Positions 1 through 8,241 of a stretch of DNA of 64,000 nt are shown here, one piece after another. The notes under the pieces were generated by a model. It searched no databases, was not told where the DNA came from, and saw only the letters and a program-made list of their open reading frames with translations. The stretch's first letter is position 1, and every line of letters starts with the position of its first letter. The translations under genes were made by a program, and so were the position numbers. This DNA is from Bordetella parapertussis (lineage in GTDB: Bacteria > Pseudomonadota > Gammaproteobacteria > Burkholderiales > Burkholderiaceae_C): positions 62,001-126,000 of the forward strand of contig CAMDKD010000001.1 of NCBI GenBank assembly GCA_945901125.1. The letters run 5' to 3'.

Positions 1-1
1 A

Positions 2-1105
2 CGCGGTTTTGACCCCAACAGCCCCAGTCCAAAAAACGTACCCGCCCTGATACTTAGCTACCAGAAAAAATCCATGAAGGTACTGGATGTACTGATAGAC
101 AGCAAAAAAACCAATTTAAACGTCATCAGCGCAGACAGCGAAACTTTGCTCATGCTGACCGCCATTAATAACCAGTTGTCTTTGGCCGATAAATTGATCA
201 GCAAAGGTGCAGATGTCAACAAGCCCGGTTGGACGGCTTTGCACTACGCCGCCAGCAAAGGGCATATAGAAATGATCCGCTTGTTGCTGGACCAACAGGC
301 TTATTTGGACGCTGAGTCCCCCAATGGCACCACGCCTTTGATGATGGCTGCCAGTTACGGCAGTGCCATGTCTGTGAAATTGCTGTTGGAGGAGGGCGCA
401 GACCCGCGCATCAAAAACAAATTGGGATTGACTGCGCTGGACATGGCCAAACAGCCGGAAAAAGAAGATGCCAAGCGCTATTTACTGGCATTCACGACGG
501 CTTGGAACCAGAAATACAGCCCACAGGCTGTTCAACAAGCAGCGAGTGAGTTAGCCGCTATGCGTGAAAAAGAAAGAAAAGAAGAAGCTGTTGTGGAAGA
601 GCCAGCTCTCGCAGTTGAGGAAAAGATGGCTGAACCGCCGGTAGAACTGGAAAAAACCGTAGAGAAAACAAGCACTCAAGCGCCTGAAGAACAAGCTGAA
701 GTGGTTTCCCTAGAGCCAATGCCAATTCCAGCGCCAGTGACTGAGCCTGTCACACAAAACGAAGATGAATTGCAGGAAGCCGTCACTGGTCCGGCCATGC
801 AAATCAGCAACATTGAGAGCAATCCGGTTCAACCGGTGTACAAGAACCCTGTGTTGCAGGCACTTGAAAAGCCGGTTCAGGCAGGCCCGGTTTTAAAAGA
901 CGCCGAACCAAACTTAGATGAAAAGAAAACGACAGAAAACAAGGCTGTGATCAGGCCAAGCAATGAAAGCACAGCAGTGATCAGGGTCAGGCCGTTGGAA
1001 CCGAATGCCAAAAAAACGCCTTATACCAAGCAGTTACCGAGCAGACGGGTGGTTACCGTGGATATTATCGAAGTCAAAACTGATGACGATAAAGCAGATC
1101 AATGA
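2..1105 (+). CDS. Ankyrin-repeat protein, 5' end outside window
   Basis: The frame is open from the first bases, so the start lies upstream; the ATG at 74 is internal. About 370 residues are visible. The first ~160 form at least three ankyrin repeats with the usual signatures (GWTALHYAASKGHIEMIRLLL, GTTPLMMAASYGSAMSVKLLL, ending in LGLTALDMA). The rest is a low-complexity Glu/Pro/Val-rich segment and a basic C-terminus. Ankyrin repeats bind other proteins; the charged Pro/Glu tail resembles an extended spacer. No signal peptide can be judged because the N-terminus is missing. The gene converges on the DUF3365 gene and overlaps its stop by 7 bp. The partner and function are unknown; the ankyrin call itself is secure. 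Confidence 0.85.
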   Translation, partial: RGFDPNSPSPKNVPALILSYQKKSMKVLDVLIDSKKTNLNVISADSETLLMLTAINNQLSLADKLISKGADVNKPGWTALHYAASKGHIEMIRLLLDQQAYLDAESPNGTTPLMMAASYGSAMSVKLLLEEGADPRIKNKLGLTALDMAKQPEKEDAKRYLLAFTTAWNQKYSPQAVQQAASELAAMREKERKEEAVVEEPALAVEEKMAEPPVELEKTVEKTSTQAPEEQAEVVSLEPMPIPAPVTEPVTQNEDELQEAVTGPAMQISNIESNPVQPVYKNPVLQALEKPVQAGPVLKDAEPNLDEKKTTENKAVIRPSNESTAVIRVRPLEPNAKKTPYTKQLPSRRVVTVDIIEVKTDDDKADQ

Positions 1106-1728
1106 GACAACAAGCGCGTGACAATGACCGCGCCGCGTAAATCACCGGGTTTGTAATTGATGGCCTTGTCGTTCGGATAGAGTTTGCTGAGTTTTTCTTT
1201 CACCTCAGGACTGATTTGTTCCGGCGTGCCATGGCAGGCTGTGCACATGGGTTGCAACACTATCGGCTTGGCATAGCGCAATTCCAAGTCATAAGCGCCG
1301 CTTTTAACCACTTCCACATACTCAATGTCGTAAGGTTTATCGCCACCGGCAAGCCGGGACTGGAATTTTTCAAGTGCCTTGGTTTGCCATTCGTTAGGCA
1401 CGCCCATGTCAGGATTGCGGGCACGCGTGCCCACGCGTGACACCTGAACCTGGTGCTTCATGGACAAAGACATGGCGATTTCAGGTGCTTTGGTTTTGCA
1501 CACGCCGATGGCATTGATTGGGCCGCCATCTGCCATGGCAGCTTGCAAAGTCTGGCTGAGTTCCTTGAGCATGGCTGCGCCAATGTCACGCGTTTCCTGC
1601 ATGGCGGATTCGTTTCTGGCAGGACCGGGTTGTGCAGATACAAAGGCGCATGTCAGCAGCAAGGGTAAAAGCAGAGCTTTGGGGAAAGGTTTGGAAACAG
1701 TATTTTTTTGACTTAACATAATATGCAT
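1099..1728 (-). CDS. DUF3365 (Tll0287-like) periplasmic haem protein
   Basis: A 209-residue protein with an N-terminal signal peptide (basic start, then a Leu/Ala-rich core ending near VSAQPGPA). One c-type haem motif, CTACH, lies at about residues 161-165 in the context PMCTACHGTPEQI, followed by a conserved C-terminal GDLRGAVIV segment. This layout matches the DUF3365/Tll0287-like family, in which a single haem is bound on a PAS-like domain, often as a periplasmic sensor or electron carrier. Here there is no attached kinase or cyclase domain, so the protein is a stand-alone secreted form. An alternative start at 1719 would shorten the signal peptide by three residues. The partner is unknown. 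Confidence 0.7.
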   Translation of the reverse strand: MHIMLSQKNTVSKPFPKALLLPLLLTCAFVSAQPGPARNESAMQETRDIGAAMLKELSQTLQAAMADGGPINAIGVCKTKAPEIAMSLSMKHQVQVSRVGTRARNPDMGVPNEWQTKALEKFQSRLAGGDKPYDIEYVEVVKSGAYDLELRYAKPIVLQPMCTACHGTPEQISPEVKEKLSKLYPNDKAINYKPGDLRGAVIVTRLLSH

Positions 1729-1754
1729 CGTATTAAATGGAGTTGATGGGTGGA

Positions 1755-3185
1755 TCAGGCTTTTTCAGCTGGTTTGAGTTGAATCGCCTTGTGCTCAAGG
1801 AACTCTTCAAAGCCGAATTTACCGTTTTCCCGACCGTTGCCGGATTGTTTATAGCCGCCAAACGGCGCATTGCCGTTGAACGGCGCGCCGTTGATATCGA
1901 CCTGGCCGGTGCGCATGCGACGCGCCACCGCGATGGCGTGTTCGTCGGAGCCGCTCCAAACGCCGCCGCCCAAACCGTAAATCGTGTCGTTGGCAATCCG
2001 AACCGCTTCGTCTTCGTCCTTGTAAGTCAGCACCACCAGCACCGGGCCGAAAATCTCTTCCCGTGCCAAGGTGTCGTCCGGCTTGACCCGCAATGCTGTG
2101 GGTTGCACAAAATAGCCATGGTCAAAGGCCGGTTTGTCTGTGCCGCCTGCAATCAATTCAGCGCCTTCCTTCAAACCTTGCTGGATAAAACCCAGCACGC
2201 GCTCGCGTTGCGTGGCGGTGATCAGCGGGCCTAAACGTGTGGTTTCATCCAGGCTGGGACCCAACGGGTATTTGGCGATGCCGGTTTTTAACAAGGATTT
2301 GACCTCGTCGTAGCGGGATTCAGGCACTAGCATGCGGGTATGCGCCGAACAAGTTTGGCCGCTGTTGAGAAAGCATGCCGCCAAAGTACCTTTGACCGCG
2401 GCTTCCATGTCGGCGTCCGGCAACACAATGCTGGCCGATTTGCCGCCAAGCTCCAAGGTGACGCGTTTGACAGATTCAGCCGCCAGTGCCGCCACACGTT
2501 TACCTGCCCGGGTTGAACCGGTGAAGCTGACCATATCGACTTGCGGGTGGCTGGCCAGCACTTCGCCGACCACGGGTCCGGCGCCGTTGACCAGATTGAA
2601 AACGCCTGGTGGCAGACCGGCGTCGTGAATGATTTCAGCCAGAATCATGGCGTTGACCGGGGCGATTTCGCTGGGTTTCAACACCACCGTGCACCCTGCG
2701 GCCAAGGCCGGTGCCACTTTCAAAGTGATCTGGTTCAAAGGAAAGTTCCACGGCGTGATGCAACCGACCACGCCTATGGGCTCGCGCACCACCATGGAAT
2801 TGCCGACTTTTTCTTCGTAGTGGTAAGCGCGGGCGACTTTGGCGGCGTTGCCCCAGTTGAACACCGGGCCGCCGACTTGAACCATTTTTGACAGCTTTAT
2901 CGGCATGCCGACTTCACGGGCAATGGCGGTTGCCATTTCGTCTGAACGGGCTTTCAAGCCAGCGACGATTTTGTCTATGTACTGGCAACGTTCTTCCACG
3001 CTCAAAGCTGACCATGCCGGGAAAGCCTTGTGTGCCGCCAACACTGCTTGAGCGGCCTCTTCCACCGTTCCTTGGGGTACCGTGGCCATGACTTCTTCGG
3101 TACTGGCGTCATGCACCTCGAAATGAGCTTTGGATATGGCCTCTTGCCAGGCGCCGTTGATGTAGTGTTTGGTGTAGCTGATCAT
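1755..3185 (-). CDS. NAD(P)-dependent aldehyde dehydrogenase
   Basis: A 476-residue enzyme of the aldehyde dehydrogenase superfamily, close to full family length. The cofactor-binding stretch GCITPWNFPLNQ, the general-base Glu in VTLELGGKSA (about residue 243) and the nucleophile Cys in NSGQTCSAHTRM (about residue 279) are all present, as is EEIFGPVL near the C-terminus. It oxidises an aldehyde to the acid with NAD(P). The substrate cannot be read from the sequence. It is a single gene separated from the sugar-acid genes by a repeat patch, so a role there (for example with glycolaldehyde) is only a guess. Confidence 0.88.
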   Translation of the reverse strand: MISYTKHYINGAWQEAISKAHFEVHDASTEEVMATVPQGTVEEAAQAVLAAHKAFPAWSALSVEERCQYIDKIVAGLKARSDEMATAIAREVGMPIKLSKMVQVGGPVFNWGNAAKVARAYHYEEKVGNSMVVREPIGVVGCITPWNFPLNQITLKVAPALAAGCTVVLKPSEIAPVNAMILAEIIHDAGLPPGVFNLVNGAGPVVGEVLASHPQVDMVSFTGSTRAGKRVAALAAESVKRVTLELGGKSASIVLPDADMEAAVKGTLAACFLNSGQTCSAHTRMLVPESRYDEVKSLLKTGIAKYPLGPSLDETTRLGPLITATQRERVLGFIQQGLKEGAELIAGGTDKPAFDHGYFVQPTALRVKPDDTLAREEIFGPVLVVLTYKDEDEAVRIANDTIYGLGGGVWSGSDEHAIAVARRMRTGQVDINGAPFNGNAPFGGYKQSGNGRENGKFGFEEFLEHKAIQLKPAEKA

Positions 3186-3421
3186 GTGGACTTTGCGGTT
3201 TGTTTACGTGCTCAAAGCATTGTAGATGCGGCAGGAATTAAGCCTTTCCTAAGGAAATGCAGTCGGAGAAAACTGCGAACGGACGACGACATGGCGGGCG
3301 GGCCGACCATCCGGATGTGTTCGCATTCCGGCGGTTAATATAAGACACGCTTTGGCCGACCATCCGGATGTATTGGCATTCGTGCAGTTCATTGAAGACA
3401 CGCTTTGGCCGACCATCCGGT

Positions 3422-3457
3422 GCGATTTTTTTCTGCGCTTTCGCTTGAAAAAAACGC
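3422..3457. repeat. R3 hairpin, copy 1
   Basis: A self-complementary 36-bp core of repeat module R3. Outer GCG/CGC arms enclose runs of seven T and seven A that pair with each other, and the inner GC pairs close a GAAA loop (read on the minus strand). Read as RNA it would form a long stem with a GNRA-type tetraloop. It could act as a terminator or RNA-processing element. Confidence 0.6.
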
Positions 3458-3748
3458 CCCCTCTGTCGGCCTTTGTTATGTATTTGGTTGAAGCTTGGTT
3501 TCTTTAACCGCAGGAAAGCAGTCGGAGAAAACTGCGAATGGACGACGACATGGCGGGCGGGCCGACGCGAACATTGGCGCGAAGCGGCAGTGAGAGGCGA
3601 CCGTCCCGGCGTGGCGTGAACACCTCACTTCGATGAAACATAAAAGCGACCGAACCGGCATGGCGTGAACACCTTGCTTAAAACCGCACCGGCATGGCTT
3701 GAACACTTCACTCGAATTGAAGACACGCTTTGGGGCCGACCTTCCGGT

Positions 3749-3784
3749 GCGATTTTTTTCTGCGCTTTCGCTCGAAAAAAACGC
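3749..3784. repeat. R3 hairpin, copy 2
   Basis: A second copy of the R3 hairpin, 45 bp past the ldcA stop in the direction of ldcA transcription. It has the same T7/A7 stem and GAAA loop as copy 1. Its place just after ldcA makes a terminator role possible. Confidence 0.6.
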
Positions 3785-3828
3785 CCCCTCTGTCAGCCTC
3801 TGAGATGCTTTTGGTGGTAAGAATACAT

Positions 3829-4758
3829 TCAGTGCGAATGATGTCCTTGATGAACCCACAACAAGAACGCCTCGCGCCCTTCCCTTAGCAAACTGACTTG
3901 ACGCCCGACCGGCAAACACAGCTTGGTCGCCACATGACCGAACGGCAAACCGGTCAATACAGGTACCTTCACCTGAGACCGCAACCATGCGACCACCGAA
4001 TCGAGTTTGAAACCTTTGTCATGCGGTGTCAGCTTGAAATCCGTGAACTGCCCAAGCACAATCGCCTGCTGTTTGGCCAGCACACCGGCATGCAGCAATT
4101 GCGTCAACATGCGCTCTATCCGGTAAGGATGCTCAGCCACATCTTCCAGAAACAACACACCTTTGTCGATGACCGGCATATAAGGCGTGCCAAGCAAGCT
4201 GCACAACACACTCAGATTGCCGCCCCACAACACGGCATCTTCGGCCAGCATGGATCGTTTGGGCAAATGCGCCAGATCAGATGCAGGCAAACGCCAACCG
4301 GCGCCCTCCCCCCTGCCCTGCGCCATGTCGTCAAAACAATCCTGAGTGATGCCGTCCACAGACAAAGCGCCGAAATCCGCGCAGGCATGCGGCCCAGCCC
4401 AAGTGCGAGCACCGGTCTTGGCCAGCAAGCCCATTTGCAGCGCCGTGAAATCGCTGTGCCCAACCCAGCGACTGCCCTGCTTGATAGAACTTGCAATGGC
4501 TTTGTAAGGCAGCTTTTTCATCAGCCGCGTGATGCCGTAACCGCCGCGCGACAGCATCACCACATCGGCACCGCTGGCTGCGGCCCGGGCAATGGAAAGC
4601 AAACGCGTGTCGTCGTCACCAGCAAAGCGTTGTTCGCTGCTCAATGCGTCCGGGTCAAGCTCTACATCGTGGCCTTGTTTAGCCAGTTGTTTGACGGCGC
4701 GGCGCAATGCAGCTTTGTCGCGCACCGCGCCTGAGGGTGAGTAAATATAAATATGCAT
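3829..4758 (-). CDS. ldcA: Murein LD-carboxypeptidase (peptidase S66)
   Basis: A 309-residue protein of the LdcA family, which removes the terminal D-Ala from tetrapeptide stems during cytoplasmic peptidoglycan recycling. The nucleophile Ser lies in WVGHSDFTAL (about residue 102). The acidic member of the triad lies in FLEDVAEHPYRIERML, and the His lies in LPFGHVATKLCLPVG near the C-terminus. The N-terminal block SPSGAV and the GGYG motif (SRGGYGITRL) are also typical. There is no signal peptide, as expected for a cytosolic enzyme. It starts with ATG and is followed downstream by repeat patch A. The 97-bp gap upstream separates it from the kinase gene on the same strand. Confidence 0.88.
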   Translation of the reverse strand: MHIYIYSPSGAVRDKAALRRAVKQLAKQGHDVELDPDALSSEQRFAGDDDTRLLSIARAAASGADVVMLSRGGYGITRLMKKLPYKAIASSIKQGSRWVGHSDFTALQMGLLAKTGARTWAGPHACADFGALSVDGITQDCFDDMAQGRGEGAGWRLPASDLAHLPKRSMLAEDAVLWGGNLSVLCSLLGTPYMPVIDKGVLFLEDVAEHPYRIERMLTQLLHAGVLAKQQAIVLGQFTDFKLTPHDKGFKLDSVVAWLRSQVKVPVLTGLPFGHVATKLCLPVGRQVSLLREGREAFLLWVHQGHHSH

Positions 4759-4855
4759 AAGTGTTTGAATGGCTTGTTTGTCAATGAAAGCGGCTGGCTT
4801 GAATGTACCGCCAAGCCACCAGCCTGCTAAAGCCAGACCTTATCAACAAGCGCGG

Positions 4856-6211
4856 TCAGAAGCCAGCTAAAGCCAAGGCGTACAGCGTCGCCGTGCCCAC
4901 CTGACCGCCTTTGAGCAGCACTTCTTTTCCGTGAATATGCGGGTCAGAGGACACCAGACTGGCGAAATGCGCGTTTTGTGTGAAATGGCTGGCCTTGATT
5001 TGCAAAGCCTCTGCGCCCAGCGCACGCATGGTGAAGCTAGATGAATCGCCGCCTGCGACCACCAGCCTGGTCAAAGCTGTTTCCTTGAAAGCGCGGCCTG
5101 CCAGTTGCGCGAAACAATTTCCTATGCTTTGCGTCAACTCAGCGGAAGACCAGGTTTCGGTCAATTGTCTGAGTTGCTCGGTATGCGGGTCTTGCGGACC
5201 CTCAGCAGTGAAAACCACCACACTTTGCCCGGCTTGCAATGCTTGTAAAGTCTTTTGCTGTAAGTCGGCAAAAGCGGCTGCATCCTGACCCGACAAAATG
5301 TTGTTGCTCAACCTCATGCATAAAAAACCGGACTGCCGGGCCGCATCGATTTGCGCCGCCGACAATGCCGAGCAACTGCCGGACAGCACCAGCAAGCGGT
5401 CGGTAGCCGCCAGTTGTTGCACAGGTGTATCGGCTGCCAATTGCCCGCTTTCACGCAAATACTGACCCATGCCGTGGGCCAAACCCTGTGCAGCCATGGC
5501 ACACACCTGGCGCACGCGCGAGAGCCGCCAAAGCACGGCCGCCGTGGTCACCGCTTGAGACTGGGTATAGCCATCCAACACAGCGCTGTCGGCTTTCAGC
5601 AATGCCAGAGCCAAGTCTTCGGGGCAAGACTGGTATTGGTCCAGCATGCGCAAATCTATGAGGCGTTCGGGTTTGAAGCCTTGTTCATTCAAAACCATAG
5701 CCAAATCTGATTCGTGCATGGGCGTCACAGGATGCACCGACATGACCGGGTGGCGGTCCAACCGGTACACCTCATGACCTGCGCGGGCAAAGTGGTTGCC
5801 GAACAAGGTGTACCTGCCAAATTCCGGCGTGGCTGCGTGTACCGGCACAAAGCATTCCGGCCAGACCTGGCGCATCAGGCCTATGGCGTGCCCCAGGCTG
5901 CCGGTGTGTGCTGCGCTGTCAAACGTCGAGCAACATTTGTATTGCACCAGCGGCACCGGCAAACGGGCAAAGTCTTGCAACACCGGCAAGAGTTCAGCGG
6001 TCATGCCGGCTGTGTCCAACGAACGCGCCGTACCAGCCACACCGACCACATCGCAGTCTGTCGCCGCAGTTTGCAAAGTTTGCCAACCTGGATTGGTGAA
6101 ATACAAACGGGTACGCAAGCCGTGGCGCGCGTACTGCGCGGCGTTGTCGGATGCACCGGTGAAATCGTCGCCGTAAAACAGCACACGGGCGCGGATTTGG
6201 GTTGGCTCCAT
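4856..6211 (-). CDS. Four-carbon acid sugar kinase (DUF1537), OiaK-like
   Basis: A 451-residue member of the four-carbon acid sugar kinase family. The substrate-binding N-terminal motif GDDFTGASD is at about residues 13-21, and the C-terminal nucleotide-binding motif is VVAGGDSSSFTM. Family members phosphorylate erythronate, threonate or 3-oxo acid sugars; OiaK phosphorylates 3-oxo-isoapionate in D-apiose breakdown. I chose the ATG at 6211 with GAAGA upstream, rather than an in-frame TTG at 6220. The gene begins 11 bp after the RuBisCO-like gene ends. The combination with a RuBisCO-like protein favours OiaK over the erythronate and threonate kinases, which normally sit beside PdxA2 or aldolase partners. 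Confidence 0.78.
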   Translation of the reverse strand: MEPTQIRARVLFYGDDFTGASDNAAQYARHGLRTRLYFTNPGWQTLQTAATDCDVVGVAGTARSLDTAGMTAELLPVLQDFARLPVPLVQYKCCSTFDSAAHTGSLGHAIGLMRQVWPECFVPVHAATPEFGRYTLFGNHFARAGHEVYRLDRHPVMSVHPVTPMHESDLAMVLNEQGFKPERLIDLRMLDQYQSCPEDLALALLKADSAVLDGYTQSQAVTTAAVLWRLSRVRQVCAMAAQGLAHGMGQYLRESGQLAADTPVQQLAATDRLLVLSGSCSALSAAQIDAARQSGFLCMRLSNNILSGQDAAAFADLQQKTLQALQAGQSVVVFTAEGPQDPHTEQLRQLTETWSSAELTQSIGNCFAQLAGRAFKETALTRLVVAGGDSSSFTMRALGAEALQIKASHFTQNAHFASLVSSDPHIHGKEVLLKGGQVGTATLYALALAGF

Positions 6212-6222
6212 GGTCTTCAAAA

Positions 6223-7437
6223 TTAAGGGCCGAAAGTGGCGATGGCTTCGCGCAATTCACGATGGCTTGTTGCCGCCTGTTGCAAAGGAACGCCGGCCAT
6301 GGCCGCGTCCCAGGCCTGACGCAATGCGCTGACACCTGACGCTATACCGCCGGGATGGGCAAACAAACCGCCTCCGGCCAGAAATATCAAGTCCGGCGAT
6401 TGCAGTCGCTGCCAGGTCGGTTCTGCCTGCATCACCGTCTGACCCGAAGAAAACACAGGCATCACCGCACAAGGCTTGTGGCTGAACAAGGGCTTGAGGC
6501 AGGCGCGGGCTGAAGCAATCACGCTGTCGTCGTCTTCTTGAAATTTGTTGGCGATGCCGTTGACGTGCATGTGATCCACACCGGCTAAGCGCCAGAGTTT
6601 TTGCCAGGCGACATATGACCAGCCTGTTTGCAAATAGCCCCAGCCGTTGCGGTGTGCGTGAATAGGCAATTGCGTATGGCGACGGAATGCATTGAAACCG
6701 CTCATGCCGACCGAGTTCAAGCTCAACATGACGGCTGTACCGCCCTCGGCTATGACCAGGTCGTGCCGACGGCGCATCTCATCGAGTTCCCCCGTCAGAT
6801 TGAATGCATACATGACCTTGCGGCCGCTGCGCTCGGCGTGTTTGCGTATCACTTGCATGCACAGTCGCACGCGCTCGTCGAACGGACAAGCAGGGCCATC
6901 GGCCTGCAACTCGTCGTCCTTGATGAAATCTATACCGGCGGCGCATAACTGTTCGACCATGGCTGCTGTGTCAGCCGCACTCAAACCCACCGAGGGTTTG
7001 ATGATGGTGCCTATCAACGGCGCTTGCGGCACGCCGGTCAAGGCGCGGGTACCGGCTATGCCAAAGGCCGGGCCGGGGTAGGCATCGGCGAATGCGCGTG
7101 GCAGATCAAAGTCAAGCAAACGCAATGATTTGACAGGCCGTAACTCGTACAAGTTGCCAGCCATGGTTGCCATCAGATTGGGCAAAGACGGGCCGATATT
7201 GGCCAGCGGCCAGGACAGCGTCAGCCGGTAGTGGCGCACATCGCCTTCAATCGGCTGATCTTCCAAGGCCTGTATGTCGTAAGTGGCGGCAGCACGCGCT
7301 TTCAGCGCTTCGTCTTCACCGGGAATGGCGATGAAGGTGCCACTGGACTGTTCTCCGGCAATCAAGGCAGCAGTACGTTGCGGGTCAGCCGACGTGCTGA
7401 GTTGGTAGCTGGCGTTAATGCGGTCACTCATGCGCAT
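6223..7437 (-). CDS. RuBisCO-like protein, OiaX/OiaT-like
   Basis: A 404-residue RuBisCO large-subunit homologue, shorter than the ~470 residues of true RuBisCO. Most catalytic positions are kept: IIKPSVG with K147, IKDDE with carbamylation-type K173 and metal ligands D175/E176, HAHR with H262/R263, loop-6 Lys K298 in ANKFQ, SSG at 330-332 and AGGG at 354-357. One visible change is Phe35 where RuBisCO has Trp in the TW motif. Some such proteins decarboxylate (OiaX) or cleave hydrolytically (OiaT) 3-oxo-isoapionate 4-phosphate. The adjacent OiaK-like kinase would make that substrate. I cannot tell OiaX from OiaT by eye. CO2 fixation is unlikely in this setting: no small subunit, no phosphoribulokinase and no activase are visible. 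Confidence 0.8.
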   Translation of the reverse strand: MRMSDRINASYQLSTSADPQRTAALIAGEQSSGTFIAIPGEDEALKARAAATYDIQALEDQPIEGDVRHYRLTLSWPLANIGPSLPNLMATMAGNLYELRPVKSLRLLDFDLPRAFADAYPGPAFGIAGTRALTGVPQAPLIGTIIKPSVGLSAADTAAMVEQLCAAGIDFIKDDELQADGPACPFDERVRLCMQVIRKHAERSGRKVMYAFNLTGELDEMRRRHDLVIAEGGTAVMLSLNSVGMSGFNAFRRHTQLPIHAHRNGWGYLQTGWSYVAWQKLWRLAGVDHMHVNGIANKFQEDDDSVIASARACLKPLFSHKPCAVMPVFSSGQTVMQAEPTWQRLQSPDLIFLAGGGLFAHPGGIASGVSALRQAWDAAMAGVPLQQAATSHRELREAIATFGP

Positions 7438-7464
7438 GCCTTGTGTAGGTTGGTGTTGAAAAAC

Positions 7465-8241
7465 TCATAAGCCGCGCGCGCCGCTGGACAGAAAACCGCC
7501 GTCGACCGGCATGGCTATACCTGTGATGTAAGACGCTTGCGCCGATGCCAGAAACTGCACGACGGCTGCGATTTCGTCCACATTGCCGTAGCGCTCCATA
7601 GGAATGGCTTTGGCATATTCCTCACGGAATTGCGCGCTGTGCAGCTTTTGCGTGAGCGGCGTGTCTACCGGGCCGGGGCAAACCGCATTGGCGGTGATAC
7701 CGTGTTCGGCGAGTTCCACGGCCATCTGGCGGGTCAAGGCAATCACCGCGCCTTTGGACGTGCCGTAAGCAGTGCGCCCGCTGCCGACCGCGCGCATACC
7801 GGCCACAGACGCAATATTGATGATGCGCCCCCATTGGTGTTTCACCATCAGCCGCGCCGCGTGCTGGCTGCAGAGCAGCGTACCGGTGACATTGATGTCC
7901 ATGGTGCGTTGAAATTCTTCCAGCTTGAAATCCAGAAAAGACGCCACCGTGGCCACACCGGCCGAATTCACGAGAATATCGCAGCGACCGGCGAGCTGTT
8001 CAATCTCTGCAAACGCAGTCGCAATCGATGCAGGCTCACTGACATCCATGGTGACGGCGTCGGCCTGGTGACCAAGAGCTGCCAGTGCTGCAACGGTGCG
8101 ATCGGCTGCCGGCCTGTCGCGGTCGGCGATGATGACCCGGTGACCCGAAGCCGCCAGATGTTGCGCCGCTGCGCCGCCTATGCCCATGGCCCCGCCGGTG
8201 ATCACGGCGACACGAACTGTGTTGGAACTATCGGGTTTCAC
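7465..8241 (-). CDS. SDR-family oxidoreductase
   Basis: A 258-residue classical short-chain dehydrogenase. The Rossmann motif TGGAMGIGG is at about residues 15-23, NSAG follows strand 4, and the catalytic Ser plus YGTSK lie near the middle. The C-terminus has the usual PVDGGF. The start is GTG at 8241, overlapping the stop of the upstream tadA fusion as GTGA, with AGGAGA 7 bp upstream; this implies translational coupling. Longer in-frame readings run antiparallel to the tadA fusion coding region and look non-native. It lies directly upstream of the RuBisCO-like gene and so may oxidise or reduce a sugar acid in that pathway, but the substrate is not readable. Confidence 0.85.
   Translation of the reverse strand: MKPDSSNTVRVAVITGGAMGIGGAAAQHLAASGHRVIIADRDRPAADRTVAALAALGHQADAVTMDVSEPASIATAFAEIEQLAGRCDILVNSAGVATVASFLDFKLEEFQRTMDINVTGTLLCSQHAARLMVKHQWGRIINIASVAGMRAVGSGRTAYGTSKGAVIALTRQMAVELAEHGITANAVCPGPVDTPLTQKLHSAQFREEYAKAIPMERYGNVDEIAAVVQFLASAQASYITGIAMPVDGGFLSSGARGL

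Larger units (their letters stand above)
3186..3828. repeat. Intergenic repeat patch A (mosaic of three modules)
   Basis: This 643-bp gap between the aldehyde dehydrogenase start and the ldcA stop has no credible gene. It is a mosaic of modules that recur in inverse orientation at 12790-13344. Module R1 is a 15-bp core, TTCACGCCATGCCGG, present here on the minus strand at 3606-3620, 3655-3669 and 3689-3703. Module R2 (79 bp) is at 3522-3600, with a truncated copy at 3263-3306. Module R3 (about 85 bp, with a strong hairpin) is at 3389-3471 and 3707-3797, with a fragment at 3342-3371. GGCCGACCATCCGG also occurs three times, at 3301, 3354 and 3407. The module names are mine. Confidence 0.85.

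Noticed and set aside
6223..7437. True carbon-fixing RuBisCO
   Set aside because: Too short, Trp replaced in the N-terminal motif, and no small subunit or phosphoribulokinase nearby.
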